Positions 23,765-32,666 of a stretch of 64,000 nt of DNA are shown here, one piece after another. The DNA is from JBBITI01 sp963735055 (lineage in GTDB: Bacteria > Chloroflexota > Dehalococcoidia > Dehalococcoidales > UBA2162). The notes under the pieces were generated by a model. The model searched no databases, was not told where the DNA came from, and saw only the letters and a list, made by a program, of their open reading frames with translations. The translations under genes and the position numbers were made by a program. Numbering within the stretch: position 1 is the stretch's first letter; each line of letters opens with the position of its first letter. The DNA is taken from the NCBI GenBank assembly GCA_963735055.1, contig CAVTJN010000010.1, positions 1-64,000 on the forward strand, in the 5' to 3' direction.

Positions 23765-25435
23765 ATGACAGAGAGAATACTTATCGCGGTCGCCTGGCCG
23801 TATGCCAACGGCTTCTTGCACCTTGGGCATATCGCCGGGTCTGAGCTTCCGGCAGACATCTTTGCCCGGTACCATCGCACTCGCGGTGATGCCGTGCTCA
23901 TGGTGTCCGGCTCGGACCAGCACGGGACTCCGATCACGCTGAAAGCTGAAGAGGAGGGCAAGACGCCGGGGGAGATCGTGGCCAGGTACCACGCCCTTCA
24001 TCTCGACGCGTGGGAAAAGCTGGGGATCTCGTATGATCTCTACACCAGCACCGGTACTGCCAATCACGCCGCCGTTACACACGATATCTTCCTCACCCTG
24101 CTGAACAAGGGGTACATCTACAAGTCGAGCATGTCACAGCCGTACTGCCCGAAATGCGCACGTTTCCTGCCTGATCGCTATGTCGAGGGCACCTGCCCTC
24201 ATTGTCACTTCACCGGCGCCAGGGGCGACCAGTGCGATCAATGCGGCAAGCCTCTGAATGCCGCCGAGTTAGTCGATCCCCGGTGTCGCGCGTGCAGTAC
24301 GCTGCCTGAGTTTCGCGATTCAGAGCACTTCTTTCTGAAACTGACCGCTTTCCAGCGGCCGCTCGAGGAGTGGATCAGGAAGCAGACCCACTGGCGGCAG
24401 AACGTTCTGAACTTCAGTCTGGGATATCTTGCCGAAGGGCTCAAAGACCGTCCGATCACCCGGGATATCAATTGGGGGATCACCGTGCCCGTGCCCGGTT
24501 TTGAGGGCAAGCGGATTTACGTTTGGTTTGAGGCCGTTATCGGCTATCTGTCGGCGAGCAAGGAATGGGCCGCCCGTTCGGGTAATCCGGAGGCATGGCG
24601 GACCTTCTGGCAGGACGATGCCCGGAGTTACTATTTTCTCGGCAAGGACAACATTGTCTTCCACAGTATCATCTGGCCGGCCATGCTCATGGGTTACGGT
24701 GGCCTGAACCTCCCGGCCGACGTGCCGGCCAATGAATTTCTCACTTTCGAAAGCAAGAAGGGGTCCAAAAGTCGTAATTGGGCGGTCTGGGTCCCCGACT
24801 ACACGTCCAGATATGATCCCGATCCCCTCAGGTATTTCGTCGCCTCCAACATGCCGGAGACATCCGATACCGATTTCAGTTGGCATGAGTTCATCCGCCG
24901 CAACAACGACGAACTGGTGGCTACCTACGGTAACCTGGTGAACCGCGTCCTGACTTTCGCTTACCGTAACTTCGACGGTGCGGTGCCGCCTGCTGCAGAG
25001 ATGGATGCCGTCGGCGAGGCGTTACTCGAACGTTCGGCGAATACCCTTGACAAAGTCGGCGGGCTGTTGCACGAGTGTCATTTTCGAGAGGCGATCCGGA
25101 CGGCCATGTCCCTGGCCCAGGAGGCAAATCGCTTCCTGGATGAGAAGTCCCCCTGGAAGACTATCAAGGTCGATCGTTCCTCGGCCGCCACCTCGCTATG
25201 GGTGGCTATTGCGGTTATCTCCGACCTGAAGACGATGCTTTATCCTTTCCTACCGTTCAGTTCTCAGAGCGTCTACAAATATCTCGGTTTTGCCGGCAAG
25301 GTCGAAGCCGCTGGCTGGAGAATCGACCGGCCGGTATCCGGGCAGAAGATGGTGTCCCCTCAACCGCTGTTCACCAAACTGGACGAGAAACTGGCCGATG
25401 AGGAGACTGCCCGGCTTGGCCAGGCTCTCCCATAG
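23765..25435 (+). CDS. metG: Methionyl-tRNA synthetase
   Basis: A 556-residue class I synthetase. WPYANGFLHLGHIAG carries the HIGH-type motif (HLGH). Two zinc knuckles, CPKC...CPHC and CDQCGKPL...C, lie at about residues 127-180. The second signature reads KKGSKSRN where KMSKS or KFSKS is usual, so the loop is slightly divergent. The anticodon-binding helical domain is present, but no C-terminal tRNA-binding domain follows, as in other short forms. GGAAGGG lies upstream of the ATG. It is divergent from hrcA. Confidence 0.95.
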   Translation: MTERILIAVAWPYANGFLHLGHIAGSELPADIFARYHRTRGDAVLMVSGSDQHGTPITLKAEEEGKTPGEIVARYHALHLDAWEKLGISYDLYTSTGTANHAAVTHDIFLTLLNKGYIYKSSMSQPYCPKCARFLPDRYVEGTCPHCHFTGARGDQCDQCGKPLNAAELVDPRCRACSTLPEFRDSEHFFLKLTAFQRPLEEWIRKQTHWRQNVLNFSLGYLAEGLKDRPITRDINWGITVPVPGFEGKRIYVWFEAVIGYLSASKEWAARSGNPEAWRTFWQDDARSYYFLGKDNIVFHSIIWPAMLMGYGGLNLPADVPANEFLTFESKKGSKSRNWAVWVPDYTSRYDPDPLRYFVASNMPETSDTDFSWHEFIRRNNDELVATYGNLVNRVLTFAYRNFDGAVPPAAEMDAVGEALLERSANTLDKVGGLLHECHFREAIRTAMSLAQEANRFLDEKSPWKTIKVDRSSAATSLWVAIAVISDLKTMLYPFLPFSSQSVYKYLGFAGKVEAAGWRIDRPVSGQKMVSPQPLFTKLDEKLADEETARLGQALP

Positions 25436-25462
25436 AGGATATCGTTCCGCAAGGGGAAGAGA

Positions 25463-26431
25463 TTGGAACTAAGTCAGATTTACGCGCCGGTCGAGCAAGA
25501 CCTCGGCAAAGTCGAAGCCAAGCTTCAGTCCATCACCATCGTCGATTTCCCGCATCTGTCCGACTTGCTGGAGCATAGCCTCAAGAGCGAGGGGAAGCGC
25601 ATACGCCCGGCGCTCACGCTGTTGTCCGGAAAGTTCTACGACTATAATCTTGAGACCCTGGTGCCGATGGCAACAGCCCTCGAGGTCCTGCACACGGCGA
25701 CCCTGGTGCACGACGATTCCATCGACCATTCGCTGGTGCGCCGGGGCAAACCAACGGTAAACAAGCTCTGGGGGGAGGAGCAGGCGATTCTGCTCGGGGA
25801 CTATCTATTCGCCGAGGCGGGTAGCTTGACCGCCAGCACCAATAATCTGCGCACGGTGAAGCTCTTTGCGAGTACGCTGAAGACCATTTCGAGCGGCGAG
25901 CTCGACCAGGCGGTTAACGCATTTTCTGCGGGCCAGAGTCTGGACCAGTATTTCCGCCGCATCGCCCGAAAGACCGCCACCCTTTTCACGACCTCTACCG
26001 AATCTGGATCGGTGTTGAGCGGAGCTCCCGAGCCTTCGATCCAGACGCTGATCGCATACGGGCACAACCTCGGCGTCGCGTTTCAGATCGTCGATGATCT
26101 GCTCGATTTCGTGGGAACCGAGAAGCAACTCGGGAAGCCGACGGGATCAGACCTTGCCCAGGGAACCCTGACACTCCCCGTCCTGCTTCTCTTGCAGCGG
26201 CGTCCACAGGAAGTGGCCCTGCAGGAGTTCTTCCGCAGTCGGGGTGGCCCCGACAGCGTCAGGGCGGTGACCGAAATGGTCCAGAACTCGGCCGCGATCC
26301 TGAAGGAGTGCTACGACACGGCCTCACGGTATTGCGATCGTGCCTTGGACAGCCTGAAGGCATTGCCTGACAACGAAGCCCGGAGGTCTTTGTCCGAGCT
26401 TAGCCGCTACGTGGTACGACGCAGGAAGTAG
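25463..26431 (+). CDS. Polyprenyl (trans-prenyl) diphosphate synthase
   Basis: A 322-residue all-helical isoprenyl diphosphate synthase. Two aspartate-rich motifs are seen: DDSIDH near residue 90 and DDLLDF near 212, with GKRIRPALT upstream as the IPP-binding segment. It makes long-chain prenyl chains for quinone side chains or cell-wall lipid carriers; chain length is not readable. It starts with TTG after a GGGGAAGAGA stretch. A strong terminator follows at 26463. Confidence 0.9.
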   Translation: MELSQIYAPVEQDLGKVEAKLQSITIVDFPHLSDLLEHSLKSEGKRIRPALTLLSGKFYDYNLETLVPMATALEVLHTATLVHDDSIDHSLVRRGKPTVNKLWGEEQAILLGDYLFAEAGSLTASTNNLRTVKLFASTLKTISSGELDQAVNAFSAGQSLDQYFRRIARKTATLFTTSTESGSVLSGAPEPSIQTLIAYGHNLGVAFQIVDDLLDFVGTEKQLGKPTGSDLAQGTLTLPVLLLLQRRPQEVALQEFFRSRGGPDSVRAVTEMVQNSAAILKECYDTASRYCDRALDSLKALPDNEARRSLSELSRYVVRRRK

Positions 26432-26462
26432 CAGCCTGCCAACCGTTGCACCTGACAAGCAA

Positions 26463-26491
26463 ATGAGCACGGCGTGCGCCGTGCTCATTTT
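26463..26491. terminator. Bidirectional intrinsic terminator
   Basis: ATGAGCACGGCG and CGCCGTGCTCAT form a perfect 12-base inverted repeat around TG, followed by TTTT. It sits between the convergent polyprenyl synthase and ftsH genes. Confidence 0.85.
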
Positions 26492-26549
26492 GATGTAGAG
26501 CAATTCTTCTCGTTGACCGTCCGGTCAGGCCAGTATTACCCGGTGGAGG

Positions 26550-28466
26550 CTAGCTTGCCGGTGCCTGCTCAGGGAACGGCCTGATCACCGGAGGAGCTTT
26601 CTTCGACTCGGCGGGCGCCTTTGGCGGAATCGCAGCCTCGGTGCCTGGCATCGTCGGGGGCGCCGGCACTACGGCCATGGGTTCGGGGTCCCCGAAAACG
26701 GCATCCAGTTTCTCAGCTTCGAGGGTCTCTTCCACCATCAGTGTCTGGGCAAGCCTGATCAGCTTGGCCTTGTTCTGCATCAGGATCTCGGTGGCCTTGG
26801 CGTGAGCCTCCCGGATGATCTTGTTTACCTCTTCGTCGATTTCGTTGGCGACCTTGTCACCGTAGTCCCGTTGTTCCGAAATCTCCCTTCCTAGAAAGAC
26901 CATTTCCTGCTTGTCGCCGAACGTCCGTGGACCGAGGCGTTCACTCATGCCGAAATCGGTCACCATCTTGCGTGCCATGTCGGTGGCCCGTTTGATGTCA
27001 TCCTGGGCTCCGGTAGTCACCTCGGCGAAGACTATCCTTTCCGCTGCCGTCCCTGCCATCAGCGTGGTTATGCCGGCCAGAATCTTGGAGCGGCTCCAAT
27101 ATGAGCGGTCCTCTTCAAGTGACTTGGTATATCCGCCGGCCATACCGCGCGGAATTATGGATATCTTCCGCGGCGGGTCGGCGTCCGGCAGCATCTTCGC
27201 CACCAGAGCGTGACCACCCTCATGATAGGCGGTGATCTCCTTTTCCTTGGGGGAGATGCGCCGGCTCTTCCGCTCCGGTCCGAGCAATACCTTGTCAATC
27301 GAGTCTTCGAGGTCCACCATCTCAATGGCCTTCTTGCTGCGGCGTCCGGCCAGTATTGCCGATTCATTCATCAAGTTGGAAAGATCCGCTCCGCTGAAGC
27401 CGGCGGTCTGCCGGGCGAGTACCTCCAGGTTGACGTCGGTCGCAAGGGGCTTCCCCTTGGCATGGACTTTCAGGATTTCCACCCTGCCGTTGATGTCGGG
27501 CCGGTCCAGTACCACCCGTCTGTCGAAACGGCCGGGACGCAGGAGCGCCGGGTCAAGAATATCAGGACGGTTGGTGGCGGCCAGGACAATGACGCTGGTG
27601 TTGGTGTCGAACCCGTCCATCTCAGTGAGGATCTGATTCAGAGTCTGTTCGCGCTCGTCATGGCTGCCGCCTAGGCCCGCGCCCCGGTGCCGCCCCACGG
27701 CGTCGATTTCGTCCACGAAAACGATGCACGGAGCATGGTGCTTGGCCTGATCGAAGAGGTCCCGCACCCGCGCCGCGCCAACGCCGACGAACATCTCCAC
27801 AAACTCGCTGCCGCTGATAGAGAAGAAAGGCACCCCTGCCTCTCCCGCCACGGCGCGGGCGAGCAGTGTCTTGCCAGTTCCGGGGGCGCCGACCAACAGG
27901 ACCCCCCTCGGAATGCGGGCGCCCAGCGTTTGGAAGCGTTCTCTCGATTTCAGGAAGTCAACGACCTCCTGCAATTCCACCTTCGCTTCGTCCACACCGG
28001 CGACATCATCGAAAGTAACCGATGGCTTCGACGGCGGTGTGAGGCGGGCCCGGCTCCGGCCAAAACTCATCGCCTGATTGTTAGCCCCACGCACCCGGAA
28101 CAGGAGGAAGAACAGCAGCGCCCCGAAGAGCATCAGTGGAAGCAGTCCGAGGAGCAGACTTCCCCAGTCGAAACCGCCCGGCTGAATATTCAGCAAAATC
28201 CCTGTCAGGTCCAGCCCTTTGATCTCGAATACGCTCGTGTCTCCTTTGAAGCTCCTGAGCGTCGCGTCTGAAGTGTCGAGGATCGTTAGCCATTGCCCGT
28301 CAACCGTCACTTCCTTGATCTGGTGGTCTTCGGACATGGTGATGACCTGGCTAAGAGGAATCTCCTCTGGCTTTTCCGTACCCGAAAAGAGCAGCGTCGC
28401 CAGTGCCGCTCCGGCCAGCAGAATGAAAATGTATATTATGCCACTTCGGCGCCAACTTGCAGCCAT
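26550..28466 (-). CDS. ftsH: ATP-dependent zinc metalloprotease FtsH
   Basis: A 638-residue membrane AAA+ protease. Two N-terminal membrane segments (about 8-27 and 105-125) flank a periplasmic domain. Walker A is GAPGTGKT, the pore motif is FVEMFVGVGA, the SRH is ATNRPDILDPALLRPGRFDRR, and the zinc site is HEGGH near residue 425. The C-terminus is proline- and alanine-rich. It degrades unneeded membrane and regulatory proteins. A TATAAT box lies about 40 bases upstream of the ATG. Confidence 0.97.
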   Translation of the reverse strand: MAASWRRSGIIYIFILLAGAALATLLFSGTEKPEEIPLSQVITMSEDHQIKEVTVDGQWLTILDTSDATLRSFKGDTSVFEIKGLDLTGILLNIQPGGFDWGSLLLGLLPLMLFGALLFFLLFRVRGANNQAMSFGRSRARLTPPSKPSVTFDDVAGVDEAKVELQEVVDFLKSRERFQTLGARIPRGVLLVGAPGTGKTLLARAVAGEAGVPFFSISGSEFVEMFVGVGAARVRDLFDQAKHHAPCIVFVDEIDAVGRHRGAGLGGSHDEREQTLNQILTEMDGFDTNTSVIVLAATNRPDILDPALLRPGRFDRRVVLDRPDINGRVEILKVHAKGKPLATDVNLEVLARQTAGFSGADLSNLMNESAILAGRRSKKAIEMVDLEDSIDKVLLGPERKSRRISPKEKEITAYHEGGHALVAKMLPDADPPRKISIIPRGMAGGYTKSLEEDRSYWSRSKILAGITTLMAGTAAERIVFAEVTTGAQDDIKRATDMARKMVTDFGMSERLGPRTFGDKQEMVFLGREISEQRDYGDKVANEIDEEVNKIIREAHAKATEILMQNKAKLIRLAQTLMVEETLEAEKLDAVFGDPEPMAVVPAPPTMPGTEAAIPPKAPAESKKAPPVIRPFPEQAPAS

Positions 28467-28566
28467 TATTCACCTTCTGATGGGATTACTCACCCAACGT
28501 GAACATTATAACAGAAACGCTCAGGCACGGATAAACCGAACGCTCGCGGCACGCTGCTTCCGGCGG

Positions 28567-29451
28567 CTATCCCGGCAATCCCGACCGGGACACACTGGCG
28601 TAGGTCTTCTTCAGGAGTAAGGCATCGTCCTCGAGGTTGGGACTCTCGCAGACCACCAGCCCTCTCGCGCCGAAATCCCAAAGCGCCTTGAGCATGTCCC
28701 GATAATGGAAGTCCGACTCCTCGAGGTTCAGGTGGCGAGTCTCCCCGCTCCGTCCATATTTGATTCCCGAGAAGTGAATGTGCATGTTCTCGATGCCCCG
28801 CCGGCCGAGCTTGTCCTCGATCTGTTGGAGCACCTCGGCGAACTCGGGATAGGAGTTGAATTTCCCTTCACGGGCGTGCCAGTGTGCCACGTCGAAGGCC
28901 GGCAACACCCGTTCAAACTCGGCGCTCAACGCAAGTACCTCGTTAATCGTCCCGAACTGCGCCGCTCTGCCCATTACCTCAGGGCGGATCCAGATGCGGT
29001 TGCCCTCTTTGTCCAGTTCGGCGACGATTTCAGCCAGGTACTTCTTCACCGCGGCGTAGACGTTTTCACTTGTATTGCCCATGTAGAAGGCCGCGTGAAA
29101 TATGACACTGTCGGCGCCACATATCCGGGCGATGCGCGCGGCCCGGAGCAAACGGACCTGACTGGCCGTAACCTTGTCCGGTTCAGCGGAATTGAGATTG
29201 ATGTAGTAGGGGGCATGCACCGAAAGTCTGATCCCGGCCTGCTTGGCGGCCTCGGCCACCCGGGCGGCAGTCTCTTCCCCCATCCTGACCTGATGGACGA
29301 ATTCCAGTTCCATGCAGTCCAGTCCCAGATCTCCGATCCGTTCGATCCCGCCGATCGTTGATTTCAATGGCGCGCTATTCGGTACGCCGCCCGTCCCGAA
29401 CAGCAGTGCCGGCGTCCTGCCGGACCTGGTCGTCTTGCCCCGGACTGCCAT
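28567..29451 (-). CDS. Deoxyribonuclease IV-like AP endonuclease (Nfo family)
   Basis: A 294-residue TIM-barrel protein. SVHAPYYINLNS, FHAAFYMGN, IRPEVMGR, AFDVAHWHAREG and MHIHFSGIKYG match the positions of the endonuclease IV metal-binding strands, and VVCESPNLEDDAL is the final glutamate strand. Nfo cuts DNA at abasic sites during base excision repair. The sequence is less close to canonical Nfo than expected (an Arg in IRPEV), so another isomerase-like role is possible. A small zinc-ribbon gene lies just upstream. Confidence 0.75.
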   Translation of the reverse strand: MAVRGKTTRSGRTPALLFGTGGVPNSAPLKSTIGGIERIGDLGLDCMELEFVHQVRMGEETAARVAEAAKQAGIRLSVHAPYYINLNSAEPDKVTASQVRLLRAARIARICGADSVIFHAAFYMGNTSENVYAAVKKYLAEIVAELDKEGNRIWIRPEVMGRAAQFGTINEVLALSAEFERVLPAFDVAHWHAREGKFNSYPEFAEVLQQIEDKLGRRGIENMHIHFSGIKYGRSGETRHLNLEESDFHYRDMLKALWDFGARGLVVCESPNLEDDALLLKKTYASVSRSGLPG

Positions 29452-29460
29452 GAGTCGTCT

Positions 29461-29679
29461 TCAGGCGAAGAATGTTAGCGTCTTCTCGCCTTTTTCATCC
29501 TTCAGGGTTGCATAGCCTTTTTCCCGGGCGCAGGTGACGCAGTAGTTCATCAGCTTTCCCTTTTCCGCCTCTTTTGCGTCGTCATCTTCTTCAACGACCA
29601 GGTACCGGGCATATATCGGCATTATCTGCTGACAAGTGTCACATTTGACTTCGCCGAGAGATATGCAACCTCTTCTCAT
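29461..29679 (-). CDS. Small zinc-ribbon protein
   Basis: A 72-residue protein with CDTC near residue 13 and CVTC near 47, spaced to bind one zinc ion, separated by an acidic linker. AGGAGG lies six bases before the ATG. Function unknown. It lies ten bases before the Nfo-like gene and after rsmI on the same strand. Confidence 0.7.
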   Translation of the reverse strand: MRRGCISLGEVKCDTCQQIMPIYARYLVVEEDDDAKEAEKGKLMNYCVTCAREKGYATLKDEKGEKTLTFFA

Positions 29680-29723
29680 TGGGACCTCCTGCTTGGGGAC
29701 TAATACCTGGGTCCTGACCCGTG

Positions 29724-30545
29724 TCAGCCCAATCTCAGCCAGGCACGATATAGCTCACGTCGCGCCAGGCCCGTTTCTTTGCTCAGCATTGGAATTGATT
29801 CCTTGGCGGATAACCCTTTCGCCCGCATCTGTCTCAACTTATCCTCGATACCCTCGGTCATCGCTGGTGCTTCTGCAACGTCGTTGTTACCCTCGATGAT
29901 CAGAGTAAACTCGCCCCGCGGCTCCGCAAAACGCGGTAATGCTTCGGAAAGATGCCCGCGGAAGATCTCTTCGTGCACTTTTGTCATTTCCCGGCATACG
30001 GCAACCCGCCGATCGCCCAAGATCAGAAGCAGGTCGGCCACTGTATCCCCTAGCCTGTGGGGTGCTTCAAGTACCACTAGTGTGCCGGGGTCGGCGACAA
30101 TGGTTTTCAGGAATCTCCGGCGCTCCTTTGATACCCGCGGGAGGAAGCCAAGGTAGGTAAACCGCCCGGTGGGCAAGGCCGAGACCGTGAGCGCGGTGAC
30201 GACCACGGACGGTCCGGGGATAGGGATTACGGTGACCCCCCTTTGGGCAGCGGCCACGATCAATTCATGCCCGGGGTCCGAAATGCCCGGCGTTCCGGCT
30301 TCCGAGACTACCGCCACATCCCCGGTCTCATCAAGGAACCTCAGAATGAAATCGAGCTTCGACCACTTGTTGTGCTCGTGATAGCTTGTCAGCGGCGTCT
30401 TGATGTCATACGCGTTCAACAGGCGTTTGGTCTTGCGGGTGTCTTCCGCTGCGATAAGCTTGACCATGCGCAAGACCCGCAGCGCCCGCAACGAAACGTC
30501 TTCGAGATTCCCGATTGGAGTAGAAACGACATACAGATCGGACAT
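29724..30545 (-). CDS. rsmI: 16S rRNA 2'-O-ribose C1402 methyltransferase RsmI
   Basis: A 273-residue tetrapyrrole-methylase-fold enzyme that methylates C1402 in the 16S decoding site. LYVVSTPIGNLEDVSLRALRVL, ISDPGHELI, PIPGPSVVVTAL and FLPRVSKERR are diagnostic. The C-terminal tail is the short helical RsmI extension. The length is normal. Confidence 0.95.
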   Translation of the reverse strand: MSDLYVVSTPIGNLEDVSLRALRVLRMVKLIAAEDTRKTKRLLNAYDIKTPLTSYHEHNKWSKLDFILRFLDETGDVAVVSEAGTPGISDPGHELIVAAAQRGVTVIPIPGPSVVVTALTVSALPTGRFTYLGFLPRVSKERRRFLKTIVADPGTLVVLEAPHRLGDTVADLLLILGDRRVAVCREMTKVHEEIFRGHLSEALPRFAEPRGEFTLIIEGNNDVAEAPAMTEGIEDKLRQMRAKGLSAKESIPMLSKETGLARRELYRAWLRLG

Positions 30546-30576
30546 AAAGGACCCCAGATCCGTTTTGACAGGCCGC

Positions 30577-31209
30577 CTAGTAGTCCAGCAGAAATACCGT
30601 CGTGGCGGCCGGGAGGTTTCCTTTGGTCAGGGTCAGCTTAGGACGAGAGGCGGTATCCTTGACGCTCATCTCTTTCAGGAAACGATCCACCGGCTCCAGA
30701 TCCCGTGATACGGCCGGAGTCTTGAAGTGCATCGGCACCACCACCCGCGGCTCGAGTTGCCGCACCACTTCGGCTGCCAGCGTGGCGTTGATTGTGGAGA
30801 CGCCACCGACCGGGATGAGTAAGATGTCCACGTTACCGATATCTTCGACCTGCTGGGCAGTCAGCACGTGGCCCAGATCTCCCAAGTGGCAGATCGAGAG
30901 CTCATCCAGCTGAATGGCGTACACGGTGTTCTTGCCCTTCTGCCGGCCGTCCTCGCGATCGTGAAACGTGGCAAGGCCGATAATTAGGGTGTTGGCGATC
31001 TCGTACTCGCCTGGCCCTTTGATAACACGCGGCTCACCACCCACCTCCGTCACGAACGAATGGCCCGGATGCTGGTGACTGACGGTTACGATCGCGGCCG
31101 TCTGCTTGCCGAGAGAATAGCCCAGATCCGGGGGGTAAGGGTCAGTGATGACGGTGGTTTGGGAACCTTTTATCCTGAAGCAGGAATGGCCCAGCCACGT
31201 AATGTCCAT
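30577..31209 (-). CDS. UPF0173-like metallo-beta-lactamase fold hydrolase
   Basis: About 210 residues beginning MDITWLGHSCFRI, the characteristic first strand of the family. The frame reaches 31230, but ATG 31209 fits better. HLGDLGHVL and PMHFKTP carry later metal-ligand histidines; the first HxHxDH site is reduced to SHQHPGHS. Function unknown. A TATATT -10 box ends 11 bases before the ATG and no Shine-Dalgarno is seen, suggesting a very short leader. Confidence 0.75.
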   Translation of the reverse strand: MDITWLGHSCFRIKGSQTTVITDPYPPDLGYSLGKQTAAIVTVSHQHPGHSFVTEVGGEPRVIKGPGEYEIANTLIIGLATFHDREDGRQKGKNTVYAIQLDELSICHLGDLGHVLTAQQVEDIGNVDILLIPVGGVSTINATLAAEVVRQLEPRVVVPMHFKTPAVSRDLEPVDRFLKEMSVKDTASRPKLTLTKGNLPAATTVFLLDY

Positions 31210-31273
31210 GAATCTAGTCCAATATAACATAAGGCGTCTAAGAGGTCAATCCGGAGGATCGGGGCGTGGCGTG

Positions 31274-31282
31274 TGATACAAT
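31274..31282 (+). promoter_or_regulatory. Extended -10 for rsfS
   Basis: TGaTACAAT, an extended -10 box, with no good -35. The predicted start near 31289 leaves about 24 bases before the proposed CTG start of rsfS. Confidence 0.4.
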
Positions 31283-31312
31283 GAATCCTAGTTAGGATGT
31301 GAGGTCAGTCCA

Positions 31313-31657
31313 CTGGAAGCATCGGAGATTGCTCGCGCCGCGGTAGAAGCGGCTGCCGAGAAACAGGCCACCGATATCGTTTTGCTCGATGTCAGGGATA
31401 TTTGCAGCTTCGCTGATTACTTCGTACTCAGTAGCGCCGAGAGCGGAAGGCAAATCACCGCCGTGACCGAAGAGATTGAAGAGGTCCTGAAGAAGGGAGG
31501 CGCCCGGCCCGTTCACCGTGAGGGCGCCGCCGTCTCTGGGTGGGTTCTCCTGGACTACGGCGACGTCATCGTGCACACATTCGCCCCTTTTGAGCGGGAG
31601 TTCTACAACCTGGAAGACTACTGGTCGGCCGCCCGGACGCTGGTCAGAATCCAGTAG
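31313..31657 (+). CDS. rsfS: Ribosomal silencing factor RsfS
   Basis: About 114 residues. IARAAVEAAAEKQATDIVLLDV and FADYFVLSSAESGRQ are the RsfS fold that binds L14 (uL14) and blocks subunit joining. The conserved N-terminal helix lies before the first in-frame ordinary start (TTG 31382), so translation must begin earlier. The only candidate is CTG 31313, with GAGG eight bases upstream; a stop lies at 31289. A CTG start is rare and is inferred. It is divergent from the UPF0173-like gene. Confidence 0.85.
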   Translation: MEASEIARAAVEAAAEKQATDIVLLDVRDICSFADYFVLSSAESGRQITAVTEEIEEVLKKGGARPVHREGAAVSGWVLLDYGDVIVHTFAPFEREFYNLEDYWSAARTLVRIQ

Positions 31658-31711
31658 GACCCGCGGCCGCTATGTCATCCCGACACCGCATTCGCCCCCA
31701 CCTGCGGGACG

Positions 31712-32128
31712 TTACCCGAACAGTTCGCTATCCTTGAAGAACAACTTGATTTCCGACATCGCTGTCTCGGGCGAATCGGACCCGTGAACCGAATTCTGCT
31801 GGATATCCAACCCGAAGTCGCGCCTGATCGTCCCCGGGTCCGCCTTTGCCGGGTTGGTCGCCCCCATCGTTCTTCTGGCCACTTCTACTGCTCCCTGCCC
31901 TTCGAAGACGGCCGCAATTATGGGGGCTGAGGTCATGAATTTCAGCAGATCGGGAAAGAACGGCTTGTCGACATGAGCCGCATAGTGCCGCTTGCCGAGG
32001 CCCTCATCCATGTGCAGCATCTTCAAAGCGACGAGTCTGAGGCCGCTCTTCTGAAGGCGTTCAATAATGGCTCCCCCCAACTGCCGCCCCATTGCATCCG
32101 GTTTGACCAGAATCAAGGTCCTTTCCAC
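31712..32128 (-). CDS. ndk: Nucleoside diphosphate kinase
   Basis: A 138-residue enzyme that balances NTP and dNTP pools by phosphotransfer through a histidine. RTLILVKPDAM starts the fold and NSVHGSDS holds the phosphorylated histidine near residue 116. PGTIRRDFG replaces the usual RGDFG-type turn by one residue. The start is GTG 32128 with AAGGAG nine bases upstream. The length is typical. Confidence 0.95.
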   Translation of the reverse strand: MERTLILVKPDAMGRQLGGAIIERLQKSGLRLVALKMLHMDEGLGKRHYAAHVDKPFFPDLLKFMTSAPIIAAVFEGQGAVEVARRTMGATNPAKADPGTIRRDFGLDIQQNSVHGSDSPETAMSEIKLFFKDSELFG

Positions 32129-32210
32129 TGCGTTGGCTCCTTTTTAGTGACGTGATTCGTCTTTCTATTGTGCCAATCAACGATCTAGAGAACGGAGATG
32201 GAGACATGGC

Positions 32211-32660
32211 CTACGGCGCTCGGCTCTTGCTTTTCTCCACAAGTTCGACGATGAAGTGCGTTCCCCGCCCCTCCGCAACGGGCGTACCATCGACCAGAGA
32301 GACCTGCGCCAGCGTCTCCACCAGCTTCCTCGATTTCCTTCTGACCGAAGCGGTGATAACGAGCGGAGTCCCCACAAGTGCCGGGCGCTTCAGCTTGACC
32401 TCCATCCCGGCGGTGACGCAACGTCCCGCGGCGAACAGAGCGGCATACCCCATTCCCTCGTCCAGCAGACACGCCATGATGCCGCCGTGAACCAGTCCCG
32501 GCCACCCTTGGTATACTGCCTTTGGCGTGAATTCGGCGCGCGCGTTCACTCCGTCCCAGGTAAACACTAATTTGAGTCCGAAAGGATTGTCCTTCCCGCA
32601 ACCGAAACACGACTGATAGTCAGGGCTCCGTTCTAGCGACAGACTGGGCCAGTTCTTCAT
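32211..32660 (-). CDS. PaaI-family hotdog thioesterase
   Basis: A 149-residue hotdog-fold acyl-CoA thioesterase-like protein. CFGCGKDNPFGL near residue 18 and VHGGIMACLLDEGMGYAA, with the catalytic-type acidic residue in the long helix, are typical. Substrate unknown. It lies six bases after the ABC-2 permease gene, so it may share that operon. Confidence 0.8.
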   Translation of the reverse strand: MKNWPSLSLERSPDYQSCFGCGKDNPFGLKLVFTWDGVNARAEFTPKAVYQGWPGLVHGGIMACLLDEGMGYAALFAAGRCVTAGMEVKLKRPALVGTPLVITASVRRKSRKLVETLAQVSLVDGTPVAEGRGTHFIVELVEKSKSRAP

Positions 32661-32666
32661 TGCTCG

